64,000 nucleotides of DNA, taken from assembly GCF_001651035.1 (NCBI RefSeq), contig NZ_LXRG01000192.1:744001-808000 (forward strand), in the 5' to 3' direction. The notes under the pieces were generated by a model. The model had not been told where the DNA came from, made no database searches, and was given only the letters and a program-made list of their open reading frames with translations. The DNA comes from Halomonas sp. ALS9 (GTDB taxonomy: Bacteria > Pseudomonadota > Gammaproteobacteria > Pseudomonadales > Halomonadaceae). Numbering within the stretch: the stretch's first letter is position 1; each line of letters opens with the position of its first letter. Positions 17,372 through 26,888 of the stretch are shown here, one piece after another. A program made the position numbers and the translations under genes.

Positions 17372-19492
17372 ATGTTCATCGCCCAACACCGTTTGCTTCG
17401 CGCTCCACACATTTTACGCTCTCCCATCAGTGCTGCCGTTATCGCGGCCCTGGCCGTTTCCCCGCTGCACGCTCAGGAAAGCACCGAGCTGAACACGGTC
17501 ACGGTCACCGCTCAACAGGCTGCCACCAAGGTAGAAACACCCTTTATCGAAACGCCCCAGAGCGTTTCCACCATTACCCGGGAGCAAATGGAGAACCGCG
17601 GTGTAAGCACCGTACAGCGCGCCACCGACTACACGCCCGGTGTTTACAGCAACCAGATTGGCGCCTCCAACCGCTTCGATTACCTGGTACTGCGCGGGTT
17701 TTCTGACGGCAGCTTGAGCAATACCTTCTTAGATGGCCTCAAAGTGATGGGCGATGCCAACTCCCATAGCAGTATGCGCATCGATCCGTGGTTTTTGGAC
17801 AGCATAGAAGTCGTGCGCGGGCCCGCCTCGGTGCTCTATGGGCGCGCCTCCCCAGGCGGTGTGGTGGCCCTGAACAGTAAGCGGCCTGAATTTGAGCAGA
17901 GCGGTGAACTACGCTTTCGGGTGGGCAACAATAACCAACGCAGCACCGCGTTTGACCTCACCGGGCCGATTGGCGCAGAGCAGCGGGTGGCCTTTCGCCT
18001 AACCGGGATTGCCAGCGCCGCGGATACCCAGTTCGGCCCAGCAGAAGAAGAACGCTATGCCATTGCGCCACGCCTCACCTGGGATATGACCGACGACACC
18101 AGCCTAACCGTGGAGGCGTATCTGCAGGATGAGCCGGAAGGCGGCTACCACTCCGGCGTCCCCTACGAAGGGGCGGTGGTTGCCCACAATGGCCGCAAGA
18201 TCAGCAATCACTTTTATGACGGTGAAGAGGATTACGACACCTATGAGCGCACCCAGCGCATGGTCGGCTACACCCTGGAACACCGCTTTAACGACCAGGT
18301 GACCGGCCGCCAGTTGATGCGCTACCTCAATTCAGACGTGGTGCTCAATCAGGTCTACGGCTATGGCTGGACATCCCCGGAATCTGACGAACTCACCCGC
18401 TACTACTCCGGTAGCAATGAATCGCTGGAAGCCTGGACGCTCGACAACCAGCTTGAAGCCAACATCAGCAGCGGCTTTATGGATCACACCTTGCTGTTCG
18501 GAGTGGATTACCAGCAGCGGGAGAACGACGTGTCATGGCCTACAGGGTATTTTCAGCCGCTCAATGCCTTTAACCCCGTTTATGGCAGCGGCCCCATCGA
18601 GTTCTACGCCCCCATACGCGAACGACATGAGATCGACCAGACCGGTGTCTACCTGCAAGACCAAATCGCCATGGATAACTGGCGCTTCACTCTGGGTGGC
18701 CGCTACGACTGGGTCAATATCGACAATGCCGACCGCGATAGCGGTGACACCAGTTCCCTCAGCGATACCCAATTCAGTGGTCGCGCCGGGGTGGTTTACC
18801 TGTTTGATAACGGCGTGGCGCCTTACCTGAGCTACTCCACCGCCTTCACACCCACCAGCTTCGTGAATGAGAGCGGCGATCTGCTCTCCCCCATGGAAGG
18901 CAAACAGTGGGAAGCGGGCTTGAAGGTTCAGCCTCATGGCAGCGCCAGCCAGTACAGCGCGGCCCTATTCCATATCAGCCAGGAGAATGTCGCCACCAAA
19001 GAGCAGCCTAGCGATCCTTACCGCGCGGTGGGGGAGATCGAATCCCAAGGGCTGGAACTGGAAGCGCAAACCCAGCTAACGGATACCCTCTCACTTCAGG
19101 CGGGCTACAGTTTCACCGATATCACCTACGCCAAAAGCGACGATGGCAACCAGGGCAATAACGCCATTTACTCCCCTCGCCATCAAGTGCAGCTATGGGG
19201 CCACTACCAGGCCAACGACGGCTGGCTGAACGGCGTGGATATGGGGGTCGGCGTCCGCCACTACGCGGATATCGCCGCTGACCGGGGCAATACCGAAACC
19301 GTGCCCGACTACACCCTGGTCGATGCCACTATTGGCTACGACCTGAGCCATGTCGGCGTTGAAGGGGTCGAAACGCGCTTAAACGTGAGCAATCTGCTCG
19401 ATAAGGAGTATGTCGCTTCCTGTAACTCGCTTGAATATTGCTACTTCGGCGCTGAGCGCGGCGTCACCGCCAGCGTTCACTACCGTTTCTAA
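17372..19492 (+). CDS. TonB-dependent siderophore receptor, FhuA-like
   Basis: 706-residue outer-membrane receptor: signal peptide to about residue 34 (PLHA/QES), TonB box (NTVTVTA), plug with SVSTITREQMENRG and RGPASVLYGRASPGGVVALNSKRP, then a barrel ending VTASVHYRF. The cysteine pair near the end (SCNSLEYCYFGAERG) is characteristic of the ferrichrome/ferrioxamine receptor group. The nearby fhuD points to a hydroxamate ligand. The ATG was taken; a TTG 15 bases upstream has no better ribosome site. Fur box upstream, terminator downstream. Confidence 0.88.
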   Translation: MFIAQHRLLRAPHILRSPISAAVIAALAVSPLHAQESTELNTVTVTAQQAATKVETPFIETPQSVSTITREQMENRGVSTVQRATDYTPGVYSNQIGASNRFDYLVLRGFSDGSLSNTFLDGLKVMGDANSHSSMRIDPWFLDSIEVVRGPASVLYGRASPGGVVALNSKRPEFEQSGELRFRVGNNNQRSTAFDLTGPIGAEQRVAFRLTGIASAADTQFGPAEEERYAIAPRLTWDMTDDTSLTVEAYLQDEPEGGYHSGVPYEGAVVAHNGRKISNHFYDGEEDYDTYERTQRMVGYTLEHRFNDQVTGRQLMRYLNSDVVLNQVYGYGWTSPESDELTRYYSGSNESLEAWTLDNQLEANISSGFMDHTLLFGVDYQQRENDVSWPTGYFQPLNAFNPVYGSGPIEFYAPIRERHEIDQTGVYLQDQIAMDNWRFTLGGRYDWVNIDNADRDSGDTSSLSDTQFSGRAGVVYLFDNGVAPYLSYSTAFTPTSFVNESGDLLSPMEGKQWEAGLKVQPHGSASQYSAALFHISQENVATKEQPSDPYRAVGEIESQGLELEAQTQLTDTLSLQAGYSFTDITYAKSDDGNQGNNAIYSPRHQVQLWGHYQANDGWLNGVDMGVGVRHYADIAADRGNTETVPDYTLVDATIGYDLSHVGVEGVETRLNVSNLLDKEYVASCNSLEYCYFGAERGVTASVHYRF

Positions 19493-19508
19493 GCTTTCGG
19501 CCTAAGCC

Positions 19509-19532
19509 CTTGTCTAAGTCCTTGTCTAAGCA
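19509..19532. repeat. 12-bp tandem repeat, two copies
   Basis: CTTGTCTAAGTC followed directly by CTTGTCTAAGCA, with a partial copy before them. Located between the FhuA-like stop and its terminator. Confidence 0.75.
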
Positions 19533-19556
19533 TCATTAAGCAATCGTTAGCACATT

Positions 19557-19585
19557 TGCCCAGGCCAGCGTGCCTGGGCATTTTT
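19557..19585 (+). terminator. Rho-independent terminator after the FhuA-like gene
   Basis: Perfect 9-base GC-rich stem TGCCCAGGC / GCCTGGGCA with a 6-base loop, then TTTTT. It separates the receptor from fhuD. Confidence 0.9.
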
Positions 19586-19604
19586 CGTTGAATACAGGTT
19601 TGCA

Positions 19605-19623
19605 AACAATAAATATTATCGTT
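19605..19623 (-). promoter_or_regulatory. Weak Fur-box candidate before fhuD
   Basis: Minus-strand sequence contains GATAATATTTATTG, a partial match to the Fur consensus, 40 bases before fhuD. AT-rich DNA makes chance similarity possible. Confidence 0.35.
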
Positions 19624-19662
19624 TAAATACAGCTCTTATTTTCCGGATGGCCTCTCAACACC

Positions 19663-20568
19663 ATGCGCCACACCTCCCTGTTCTGTTTGCTCGCCCGCTG
19701 CGGGTTGTTCGCCGCTTGCCTACTGAGCGTTTCCAACGCCCAGGCCCAATGGGCCACGGTGGACTGGACGATCGCCGAAACCCTGTTGGCCATAGACGCC
19801 CCGGTTAGCAGCATCGCCCAGCAGAGTGACTACCGTGCCTGGGTAGGCGAACCGCGCATTCCTGATAACGTTAGCGATATGGGGCTGCGCACCCAGCCCA
19901 ACATGGAACTGCTGGCCCAAGTGCCGCCAGAGCAAACGCTGATTTCGCCCATGTTTGCCGGTTTAACCCCGCGCCTGGAGCAAATTGCGCCGGTCACTCT
20001 GTTCTCGCTCTACGCCCCCGGCACTGATACCTGGCAAGAGATGCAAAAAGTGACTCGCCAGCTAGGCGAGTTAACCGAGCACCAACCCCAGGCAGAAGCG
20101 CTGATCGCGGAAACCGACGCCTTGATGGCCAACCTACGAGAGACCCGCCTCCACTCACAGACAGAAATCGCGCCGCTGCTGATGGTGCAGTTTATGGATG
20201 CCCGCCACGTGCGGGTGTTTGGGGAGAACAGCTTGTACAACGCCGTGCTGGACCAGCTTGAGCTGCCTAATGCCTGGGATCAAGCAACCAACGCCTGGGG
20301 GTTTGCGCTAGTAGGGATTGAAGCCCTGGCGCGCTACCCAGAGGCAACACTGGTAATCATCGACCCGCTGCCCGCCGGGGTCGAAGAGCAACTGGCGAAA
20401 AGTGGCCTATGGCAGCAGCTTCCCAGCGTTAAGCATGACAAGCTGGTGCACCTGCCGCCCGCATGGAGCTTCGGCGCGCTGCCTTCCTCCCAGCGGTTTG
20501 CCCGAGAACTAACCACGGCGTTGGAAGAAGCTACCGCGGTTAATCACTTGGTAGGTAGAAAACCGTGA
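19663..20568 (+). CDS. fhuD: Periplasmic ferric-hydroxamate binding protein FhuD
   Basis: 301-residue ABC substrate-binding protein. The signal peptide ends near residue 28 (NAQA/QW); no lipobox cysteine is placed for lipidation. It follows E. coli FhuD through WTIAETLLAIDAPV, YRAWVGEPRIPD-V-DMGLRTQPN, ARHVRVFGENSLYNAVLDQL and LPNAWDQATNAWG. It should carry ferric hydroxamates from the FhuA-like receptor to an inner-membrane permease. The permease and ATPase (fhuB, fhuC) are not next to it: the following gene is comM. They must be elsewhere if the system works. Confidence 0.85.
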   Translation: MRHTSLFCLLARCGLFAACLLSVSNAQAQWATVDWTIAETLLAIDAPVSSIAQQSDYRAWVGEPRIPDNVSDMGLRTQPNMELLAQVPPEQTLISPMFAGLTPRLEQIAPVTLFSLYAPGTDTWQEMQKVTRQLGELTEHQPQAEALIAETDALMANLRETRLHSQTEIAPLLMVQFMDARHVRVFGENSLYNAVLDQLELPNAWDQATNAWGFALVGIEALARYPEATLVIIDPLPAGVEEQLAKSGLWQQLPSVKHDKLVHLPPAWSFGALPSSQRFARELTTALEEATAVNHLVGRKP

Positions 20569-20674
20569 CGCTACCAAAGCGTCCTTAACTACGATAGGTT
20601 AGGCACTTAAGATAAAGTAGAGTTCGCTTACATTGGAGTTAGGTTTTTTTACCTAAAAGCAGCGAGGGAAGAGC

Positions 20675-22183
20675 ATGACGCTAGCCATTGTCGCCACGCG
20701 AGCGGGCGTGGGGTTAGATGCACCGGCGGTGCATGTTGAGGTGCATCTGGCTAACGGCTTGCCGGGCCTAACGCTGGTGGGCCTGCCGGAAACGGCGGTA
20801 AAAGAGAGCCGCGAACGGGTGCGCAGTGCACTGGTTAATGCGGGCTTTGACTTCCCCAATACTCGGCGTATTACCTTAAACCTCGCCCCTGCCGATTTGC
20901 CCAAAGAGGGCGGCCGCTTCGACCTTCCCATCGCTCTTGGTATTCTCGCCGCCTCAGGACAAATTCCCGTGGAAGCGTTGGAAGGCATGGAGTGTGCGGG
21001 CGAGCTAGCCCTGGATGGCAAACTGCGTGCCGTGCCGGGCATACTGCCCTTTGCCCTGGCCACACGGCGAGCCAAGAAAGCGCTGATTGTTCCCCGCGAC
21101 TGCGCCGATGAAGCGGCGTTGGCAGGCGATTTGCCGGTGCTGCCCGCCGACACGCTCTGGCAAGTCGTCGCCCACCTCCTCGACCAGGAGAAGATCCCGC
21201 CGCACAGGCTCAGTGCCTCGGTGAAAACCACTGCCCCGGTGGATGATCTTGCCGATGTACGCGGCCAGCAGCAGGCTCGACGCGCGCTGGAAGTCGCTGC
21301 GGCCGGGGGGCATAACCTGCTATTTGCAGGCCCGCCCGGCACGGGTAAAACCATGCTGGCCAGTCGCCTGCCGGGCATTCTGCCACCGCTTTCCGAAGAG
21401 GATGCCCTGGAAGTCGCTGCCGTACGTTCGGTCTGCGGGCTACCGCTGGAAGCCGACTGGGGTAAGCGACCATTTAGGCAACCGCACCACAGCGCCAGTG
21501 CCGCCGCCCTGGTGGGCGGTGGCTCAAAACCCAAACCCGGCGAAATATCCCTCGCTCACCATGGTGTACTGTTCTTAGACGAGCTACCGGAGTTTTCCCG
21601 CCATGTGCTAGAGGTTTTGCGCCAACCGCTAGAGACGGGAGAGATACATTTAGCTCGCGCCAGCCATGAACGTCGGTATCCAGCTCGGTTTCAATTGGTA
21701 GCCGCAATGAACCCCTGCCCCTGCGGCCACTTAGGCGACCCACGCCAGCGCTGCCAGTGTACTGCAAGCCAAATCCAACGTTATCAAGCGCGGCTTTCCG
21801 GGCCGCTGCTAGACCGCATCGATCTGCAAGTGGAAGTGCCCGCGCTCCCCCCAGAACAGCTTACCGCGCAAACCCAAGGCGAATCATCGGAAGCTGTGCG
21901 TGAGCGGGTAATGGTCGCCCGAGAACGCCAAATGGCCCGCGGTGCGCTAAACAGCCAGCTAAGCGGCAAAGCCCTGGAAGCCGCCTGCGCACTTAACGAT
22001 GAAGAGCGCGCCTGGCTGGCAGGCGTACTCGAAAAACTCAAACTCTCCGCCCGTGCCTACCACCGCGTACTGCGGGTAGCACTCACCCTGGCTGACCTAC
22101 AGGGCGAGCCCAAGCCCACCCAACCGCACCTGATCGAGGCGATTGGCTACCGCCAACTGGATCGGATGCTGAAGGGCGCTTAA
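20675..22183 (+). CDS. comM: ComM/YifB family AAA+ ATPase (magnesium-chelatase-like)
   Basis: 502-residue protein: an N-terminal ChlI-like domain (residues 20-140), an AAA+ core with Walker A AGPPGTGKT (about 218-226) and Walker B VLFLDELPEF (about 298-307), a zinc-finger-like CPCGHLGDPRQRCQC, and a C-terminal lid. In Vibrio and Acinetobacter, ComM is a branch-migration helicase that promotes recombination during natural transformation. The name magnesium chelatase is historical. The start is supported by GCGAGGGAAGAGC before the ATG. The last codon overlaps the convergent reductase gene (stop codons share bases within TTAA). Confidence 0.93.
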   Translation: MTLAIVATRAGVGLDAPAVHVEVHLANGLPGLTLVGLPETAVKESRERVRSALVNAGFDFPNTRRITLNLAPADLPKEGGRFDLPIALGILAASGQIPVEALEGMECAGELALDGKLRAVPGILPFALATRRAKKALIVPRDCADEAALAGDLPVLPADTLWQVVAHLLDQEKIPPHRLSASVKTTAPVDDLADVRGQQQARRALEVAAAGGHNLLFAGPPGTGKTMLASRLPGILPPLSEEDALEVAAVRSVCGLPLEADWGKRPFRQPHHSASAAALVGGGSKPKPGEISLAHHGVLFLDELPEFSRHVLEVLRQPLETGEIHLARASHERRYPARFQLVAAMNPCPCGHLGDPRQRCQCTASQIQRYQARLSGPLLDRIDLQVEVPALPPEQLTAQTQGESSEAVRERVMVARERQMARGALNSQLSGKALEAACALNDEERAWLAGVLEKLKLSARAYHRVLRVALTLADLQGEPKPTQPHLIEAIGYRQLDRMLKGA

Positions 22184-22749
22184 CGGTGGTTATTGGCCAT
22201 TACATCGACAAGCCGTTGGCAGAGGGCGTCAAGCTTCTCGCCGGTAGCAGCGTCATTTAGCGCGCCTGAATCGTTAAACGCGCTGCCTGCCTTGGGTAGC
22301 GATAACGGTTGCGGCAATACGATCAGCCCAAGATTGGCAAGCAACTGCTGGCCCAGCGGCAGAGCTCGGATACCGCCCAGTCCACCGGGCGATGCGGCCA
22401 CCAGCGCCGCCCATTTTCCGGCGAACAGGCCAAGCCCTGGCGTCTCTTGGTAAGGCCTGGATAGCCAATCCAAGGTGTTTTTCAGCAGCGGGGTGATAAA
22501 GCCGTTGTACTCCGGCGAGGCGATCAGCAGTGCTTGGTGATCTGACAGAATCTCACGCAACTTCAGCACATTATCCGGCATGCCCTGGGCTTCGATATCC
22601 TCATCGAACAGTGGGCAGGGGTAATCCTTTAAATCGATAAAGGTTGCTTCACCGCCAAGCGCTTCAATCCGCTTGGCGGCCAGTTTGGCTAGCTGTTTGT
22701 TCAGTGACGCTTCTCGGGCACTGCCTGCAAATACCAGCACCTTTGACAT
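22180..22749 (-). CDS. NADPH-dependent FMN reductase family protein
   Basis: 189-residue flavodoxin-like oxidoreductase. The phosphate-binding loop is AGSAREASLNKQLA near the N-terminus and the family motif SPEYNGFITPLLKNTLDWLSR is present. Such enzymes reduce FMN, quinones or azo compounds with NAD(P)H. The start is set by AAGGAGAG 6 bases before the ATG; upstream codons are ignored. It is probably co-transcribed with the hydrolase gene 22 bases upstream. The physiological substrate is not evident. Confidence 0.9.
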   Translation of the reverse strand: MSKVLVFAGSAREASLNKQLAKLAAKRIEALGGEATFIDLKDYPCPLFDEDIEAQGMPDNVLKLREILSDHQALLIASPEYNGFITPLLKNTLDWLSRPYQETPGLGLFAGKWAALVAASPGGLGGIRALPLGQQLLANLGLIVLPQPLSLPKAGSAFNDSGALNDAATGEKLDALCQRLVDVMANNHR

Positions 22750-22771
22750 TGTCTCTCCTTTTAAAAGTACG

Positions 22772-23764
22772 TTAATGCATATTTTTGCCAACATCGCCGA
22801 CAACACTATCGACAAACACATCCAGCGCTTCAAACAGTTCTTCCCGAATGGCATCAGATTCATTGACTAAATGGTGGCGAGCTTCCGGGTGGCGATGAAT
22901 GTCGGCATTGGGAAACTTCTTCGCCAGTATGGCTAAATTCCACTCCCAATCGACGGTCAAATCCTGCTCGCCCTGAAGTATCAAGGTTGGCAATGGATTG
23001 GGCTCCTGGGCCAGCAGTCGCGGCATCCAGCGGCGCATCGCGCTAACCCAAGCAACGCTTAGCCGCTCGGGCTGCAGCGGGTCACTATTACGTAGAAACT
23101 CGGTAAACTGCTCGTCGTTAGAGTTGGAGCGATATTTACGCGGCAACTCTTTTATGAACGGACTGGCTATCAAGTGCAACCAGCTTGTTTGGCTCCACCC
23201 CCAAGGCCTTACCAAGGGCGCCAGCAGCACCAAACCTGACCAGCCGGAAGCCTCACGGCGGGTGAGCGCGTCGGTGGCCAGAATCGCCCCACCGGTGCTC
23301 TGGCCCACGCCTAACCATGGCTCAGGCGCCATGCCTTGTTCCTTAAGAGTCGTCTGCAAATGGGCCAGGCAGTGTTGATAATCATCGAAATCTTCTATTG
23401 CCGCCCGCGCCCCGTTGGAAAGTCCGTGGCCGGGTAGATCCCACAACACCACTCGCCAGCCCTTCGCCAGCAGGCGTTCAAGCAAATGGCGATATAACCC
23501 CATATGGTCATAGTAACCGTGAACCACAAAGGCAGTGCCCACCGGCTGCGGAGGGCTCCACACTTGGCACCACAGTGCAAAGCGCCCCGTATCAATAAAA
23601 CCTGCATGCACTTCACTGGTATCTAACAGCAGCGCTTCTAAGCCATAGTGCTGGAAATAGCCTTGCATGGCGTCTGCCAATATTTCCCCTGGCAAAAGGC
23701 GGTTAAGGGCGGTATCGCCCGAGGCGTGGCGAAACAAGCCTTCCAGATGTTGGAAATCACTCAT
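22772..23764 (-). CDS. Alpha/beta hydrolase, monoacylglycerol-lipase-like
   Basis: 330-residue serine hydrolase of the Hydrolase_4 group. Early strand and oxyanion region FVVHGYYDHMGLYRHL, the second HG-containing stretch VVLWDLPGHGLSNG, nucleophile elbow GVGQSTGG, acid residue region LQGEQDLTVDWEWN, and histidine in ARHHLVNES. No signal peptide is seen, so it is cytosolic or membrane-associated. Lysophospholipase or monoacylglycerol lipase activity is the family expectation, not shown here. The ATG follows GGAGAAACATCG; it leads into the flavin reductase gene as a two-gene unit. Confidence 0.88.
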   Translation of the reverse strand: MSDFQHLEGLFRHASGDTALNRLLPGEILADAMQGYFQHYGLEALLLDTSEVHAGFIDTGRFALWCQVWSPPQPVGTAFVVHGYYDHMGLYRHLLERLLAKGWRVVLWDLPGHGLSNGARAAIEDFDDYQHCLAHLQTTLKEQGMAPEPWLGVGQSTGGAILATDALTRREASGWSGLVLLAPLVRPWGWSQTSWLHLIASPFIKELPRKYRSNSNDEQFTEFLRNSDPLQPERLSVAWVSAMRRWMPRLLAQEPNPLPTLILQGEQDLTVDWEWNLAILAKKFPNADIHRHPEARHHLVNESDAIREELFEALDVFVDSVVGDVGKNMH

Positions 23765-23950
23765 CGATGTTTCTCCATAACGCCATTGTCCATTGGCCCA
23801 GGCGCGGCAGATGGGTAGCGCTCCCAGCACCTAATGCCTAGTCATTTGGTCGAGCATTTTAGCGCATTAGGGTCTACGCTGTTTACATGCCCGAGCAGAT
23901 GTGGAATTATTTTCCATAAATACATTTTAATCTGCCCGTGGCCAACCATG

Positions 23951-23978
23951 TTCTAAAGAACAGATTCTAAAGAACAGA
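23951..23978. repeat. 14-bp perfect tandem repeat, two copies
   Basis: TTCTAAAGAACAGA twice without interruption, 34 bases before malate synthase. Each unit holds a GTTCT/AGAAC-like dyad, so a regulator site is possible, but slippage alone explains it. The rest of the 247-base gap between the hydrolase and glcB shows nothing certain. Confidence 0.8.
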
Positions 23979-24011
23979 GTGCCCACGAGCATCCTCACAG
24001 GAGAAACCCCC

Positions 24012-26186
24012 ATGAGCGAGCGTATCACGCGCCACCGTTTACAGGTGGCAGGCGATTTAGATCGTTTTATCAATGAGCAGGCGCTACCGGGAACAGGCGT
24101 TGATGAAAATGCCTTTTGGGCCGGTGTGGATGCCCTGTTTTATGATTTGACCCCAAAAAACCGTCAATTACTTGAAGAGCGCGATGCTCTGCAAGAAAAA
24201 CTCGACGCATGGCACCGGGAAAACCCCGGCCCAGTGACCGATATGCCGGGCTACCGCCGCTTCTTGAAAGAGGTCGGTTACTTGGCCGAAGCGCCGGCCA
24301 ACGTCAAAGCGACCACCGCCAACGTTGACCGTGAAGTCGCCGTTCAAGCGGGGCCTCAGTTGGTCGTACCGGTGAGCAACGCACGCTATGCGCTGAACGC
24401 GGCGAACGCGCGCTGGGGCAGTCTTTACGACGCCCTGTATGGCACCGATGCGATTTCAGAAGGCGACGGCGCGGAAAAAGGCACCAGCTTTAACCCGAAA
24501 CGCGGCGCCAAAGTGATTGCCTACGCCCGTGGCGTGCTTGACCGTGCGGCGCCGCTGGCAACTGGCTCGCACCGTGATGCAGTGAACTACGCTATTCGTG
24601 ATGAACACCTGGTGGTGACGCTGGAAGGCGGTCGTGAGACGGGCCTTAAGGATTCCGGCAAGCTAATTGGTTTTAGCGGTGAAGCGGCGAAACCCGACGC
24701 CATTTTGCTGGGTAACAATGGCCTGCACCTGGAAATTCAGATTGACCCCAGCGACGCTATCGGCAAAACCGACCCGGCAGGCGTTAAAGACGTGGTGGTG
24801 GAAGCTGCGCTGACCGCGATCATGGATTGCGAAGACTCCGTTGCCGCCGTGGACTCAGAAGACAAGGTCGGTGTTTACAGCAACTGGCTGGGTCTAATGA
24901 AGGGCGATCTAGAAGAGAAGATCGAAAAAGGCGGCAAAACCTTTACCCGCAAGCTGAACGCTGATCGCACTTGGCAAACCACCGATGGCGGTAGCGTCAC
25001 GCTGCCCGGCCGTTCGCTGATGTTCGTGCGTAATGTGGGTCACTTAATGACCACACCAGCGATTTTGGATGACAAAGGCAATGAGCTACCGGAAGGTATC
25101 CTGGATGCAGTCGTCACCTCGCTGCTCGCGCTGCACGATCTGAAAAAAGACGCCGACCAGCCGCGCAACTCGCGCACCGGTTCTGTGTATATCGTTAAGC
25201 CGAAAATGCATGGCCCTAAAGAAGTCGCCTTCGCCAACGAGCTGTTTGGTCGCGTCGAAGACATTCTGGGCATGAGCCGCGATACCCTGAAAATGGGCAT
25301 CATGGACGAAGAGCGCCGCACCACGGTTAACCTCAAGGCGTGTATTGCCGAGGCAGCTTCACGGGTGGCGTTTATCAACACCGGCTTCCTCGACCGTACC
25401 GGTGACGAAATGCATACCGCCATGGAAGCGGGCCCCATGGTGCGCAAGGGCGACATGAAAGGCGCCGCATGGATTCAGGCCTACGAGAAGAGCAACGTGC
25501 AGGTGGGCCTTGCCTGCGGCCTGCGCGGTCGCGCCCAGATCGGTAAAGGCATGTGGGCCATGCCCGACCTGATGCACAACATGCTGGAGCAGAAAATCGG
25601 CCACCCGAAAGCCGGTGCCAACACTGCTTGGGTGCCCTCTCCTACGGCGGCGGCGCTGCACGCACTCCACTACCATCAGGTGAATGTCACCGACGTTCAG
25701 CGCGAGCTGGAAGGCCTGGGCGAGCCCGACTATTTGGATGAGCTACTCAGCGTGCCCGTGGCGGAAAACGCCAACTGGTCGGATGAAGAGAAGCAGCAGG
25801 AGCTGGATAACAACTGCCAGGGTATTCTCGGCTACGTAGTGCGCTGGGTAGAGCACGGCGTGGGCTGTTCAAAAGTGCCGGACATTCACAACGTGGGCTT
25901 GATGGAAGACCGCGCCACGCTGCGTATCTCCAGCCAGCACATCGCCAACTGGCTGCACCATGGCATTGTCGATGCGCCGCGGGTAGAAGAGACCCTCAAG
26001 CGTATGGCCAAAGTGGTCGACGAGCAGAATGCAGGCGACCCCACCTACACCGCCATGAGCGCCGATTTTGAAGGCTCTACCGCTTTCAAAGCCGCCTCTG
26101 ACCTGATCTTCAAAGGCCGCGTACAGCCTTCCGGCTACACCGAGCCGCTACTGCACGAGTGGCGTCAGGTGCATAAGGCGAAGTAA
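24012..26186 (+). CDS. glcB: Malate synthase G
   Basis: 724-residue enzyme condensing glyoxylate with acetyl-CoA to malate, needed for growth on glycolate, acetate and other two-carbon sources. Length matches the monomeric G isoform (about 723). Recognisable stretches include the magnesium-site region [26 protein letters not shown], and [21 protein letters not shown] ribosome site precedes the chosen ATG; an ATG-free extension upstream is not used. No isocitrate lyase or glycolate oxidase gene is adjacent. It ends before a strong terminator. Confidence 0.97.
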   Translation: MSERITRHRLQVAGDLDRFINEQALPGTGVDENAFWAGVDALFYDLTPKNRQLLEERDALQEKLDAWHRENPGPVTDMPGYRRFLKEVGYLAEAPANVKATTANVDREVAVQAGPQLVVPVSNARYALNAANARWGSLYDALYGTDAISEGDGAEKGTSFNPKRGAKVIAYARGVLDRAAPLATGSHRDAVNYAIRDEHLVVTLEGGRETGLKDSGKLIGFSGEAAKPDAILLGNNGLHLEIQIDPSDAIGKTDPAGVKDVVVEAALTAIMDCEDSVAAVDSEDKVGVYSNWLGLMKGDLEEKIEKGGKTFTRKLNADRTWQTTDGGSVTLPGRSLMFVRNVGHLMTTPAILDDKGNELPEGILDAVVTSLLALHDLKKDADQPRNSRTGSVYIVKPKMHGPKEVAFANELFGRVEDILGMSRDTLKMGIMDEERRTTVNLKACIAEAASRVAFINTGFLDRTGDEMHTAMEAGPMVRKGDMKGAAWIQAYEKSNVQVGLACGLRGRAQIGKGMWAMPDLMHNMLEQKIGHPKAGANTAWVPSPTAAALHALHYHQVNVTDVQRELEGLGEPDYLDELLSVPVAENANWSDEEKQQELDNNCQGILGYVVRWVEHGVGCSKVPDIHNVGLMEDRATLRISSQHIANWLHHGIVDAPRVEETLKRMAKVVDEQNAGDPTYTAMSADFEGSTAFKAASDLIFKGRVQPSGYTEPLLHEWRQVHKAK

Positions 26187-26196
26187 ACGAGCCTCC

Positions 26197-26235
26197 CCCT
26201 GAAACATAGCCCTGAAACAAAGCTATGAAACATAG
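26197..26235. repeat. 13-bp tandem repeat, three copies
   Basis: Units CCCTGAAACATAG, CCCTGAAACAAAG and CTATGAAACATAG are contiguous between the glcB stop and its terminator stem. The last unit forms the edge of the terminator. Confidence 0.8.
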
Positions 26236-26266
26236 CCCCGAGGCTCGCACCTCGGGGCTTTTTTAT
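26234..26266 (+). terminator. Rho-independent terminator of glcB
   Basis: AGCCCCGAG / CTCGGGGCT perfect 9-base stem, 8-base loop, then TTTTTTATTT. Strong intrinsic terminator. Confidence 0.93.
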
Positions 26267-26437
26267 TTATGCTTCTTGACGTTAACGTAAACAGAAGCAT
26301 GCGCAGAAGTTGGGAGTAGGCTAAAGAGAGGGTCTTATTCCATGGATGGCATAAGTAGCGCCCAGGGTAGGGGTTACAGCGCCCTCTCGTCAGCCTACTG
26401 CCAGCGGCATGAATGGCCTGAGAGAGTGAAAACAACA

Positions 26438-26869
26438 ATGACTGTAATGACCGCCGAACAGATTGAGCACTTCCTGGATGAAGTGTTCCCCCAGCGGATG
26501 GGCAAGATAGAGAGCGTGGGCGACATGACGGCCACCATGCGCTTGAAGATAGGCAACGAGCATTTGCGCCCCGGCCCACGGATTTCCGGGCCTACCATGA
26601 TGGGCTTTGCGGATGTGGCTATGTACGTGGCGATATTGGCGCAAATTGGCCCCGAACCAATGGCCGTGACCAGCGATTTAAACTGTCACTTCCTCCGCGC
26701 AGCCTCCGGTGATCACGATATTATCGCCCACGCCAAGCTGATCAAACTCGGCCGCCGCTTAGCAGTGGGCGAAGTACAGCTGTTCTCAGCCAGCGACGAA
26801 ACGCGCCCGGTGGTGCATGTCACCGCCAGCTATGCATTGCCTCAAAAACCTGATGGCGTTTCAGCGTGA
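26438..26869 (+). CDS. PaaI-type hotdog thioesterase
   Basis: 143-residue single hotdog-domain protein. HLRPGPRISGPTMMGFADVAMYVAILAQIG carries the helix and loop of PaaI-type acyl-CoA thioesterases, with GDHDIIAHAKLIKLGRRLAVGEVQLFS as the second signature. It probably hydrolyses a short or aromatic acyl-CoA. The start is uncertain: the ATG used lies 9 bases after GAGAGAGTGAAAA; another ATG lies 3 codons on. The coding frame remains open upstream, but without homology-like sequence. Confidence 0.82.
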   Translation: MTVMTAEQIEHFLDEVFPQRMGKIESVGDMTATMRLKIGNEHLRPGPRISGPTMMGFADVAMYVAILAQIGPEPMAVTSDLNCHFLRAASGDHDIIAHAKLIKLGRRLAVGEVQLFSASDETRPVVHVTASYALPQKPDGVSA

Positions 26870-26888
26870 GTCACCCCGCCTCAGGCTA

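Noticed and set aside
20653-21534. Long open frame of 293 codons on the minus strand opposite comM
   Set aside because: It is antisense to a well-recognised ATPase, reads as low-complexity Ser/Arg/Ala, and has no domain or ribosome site; it is a by-product of codon bias.
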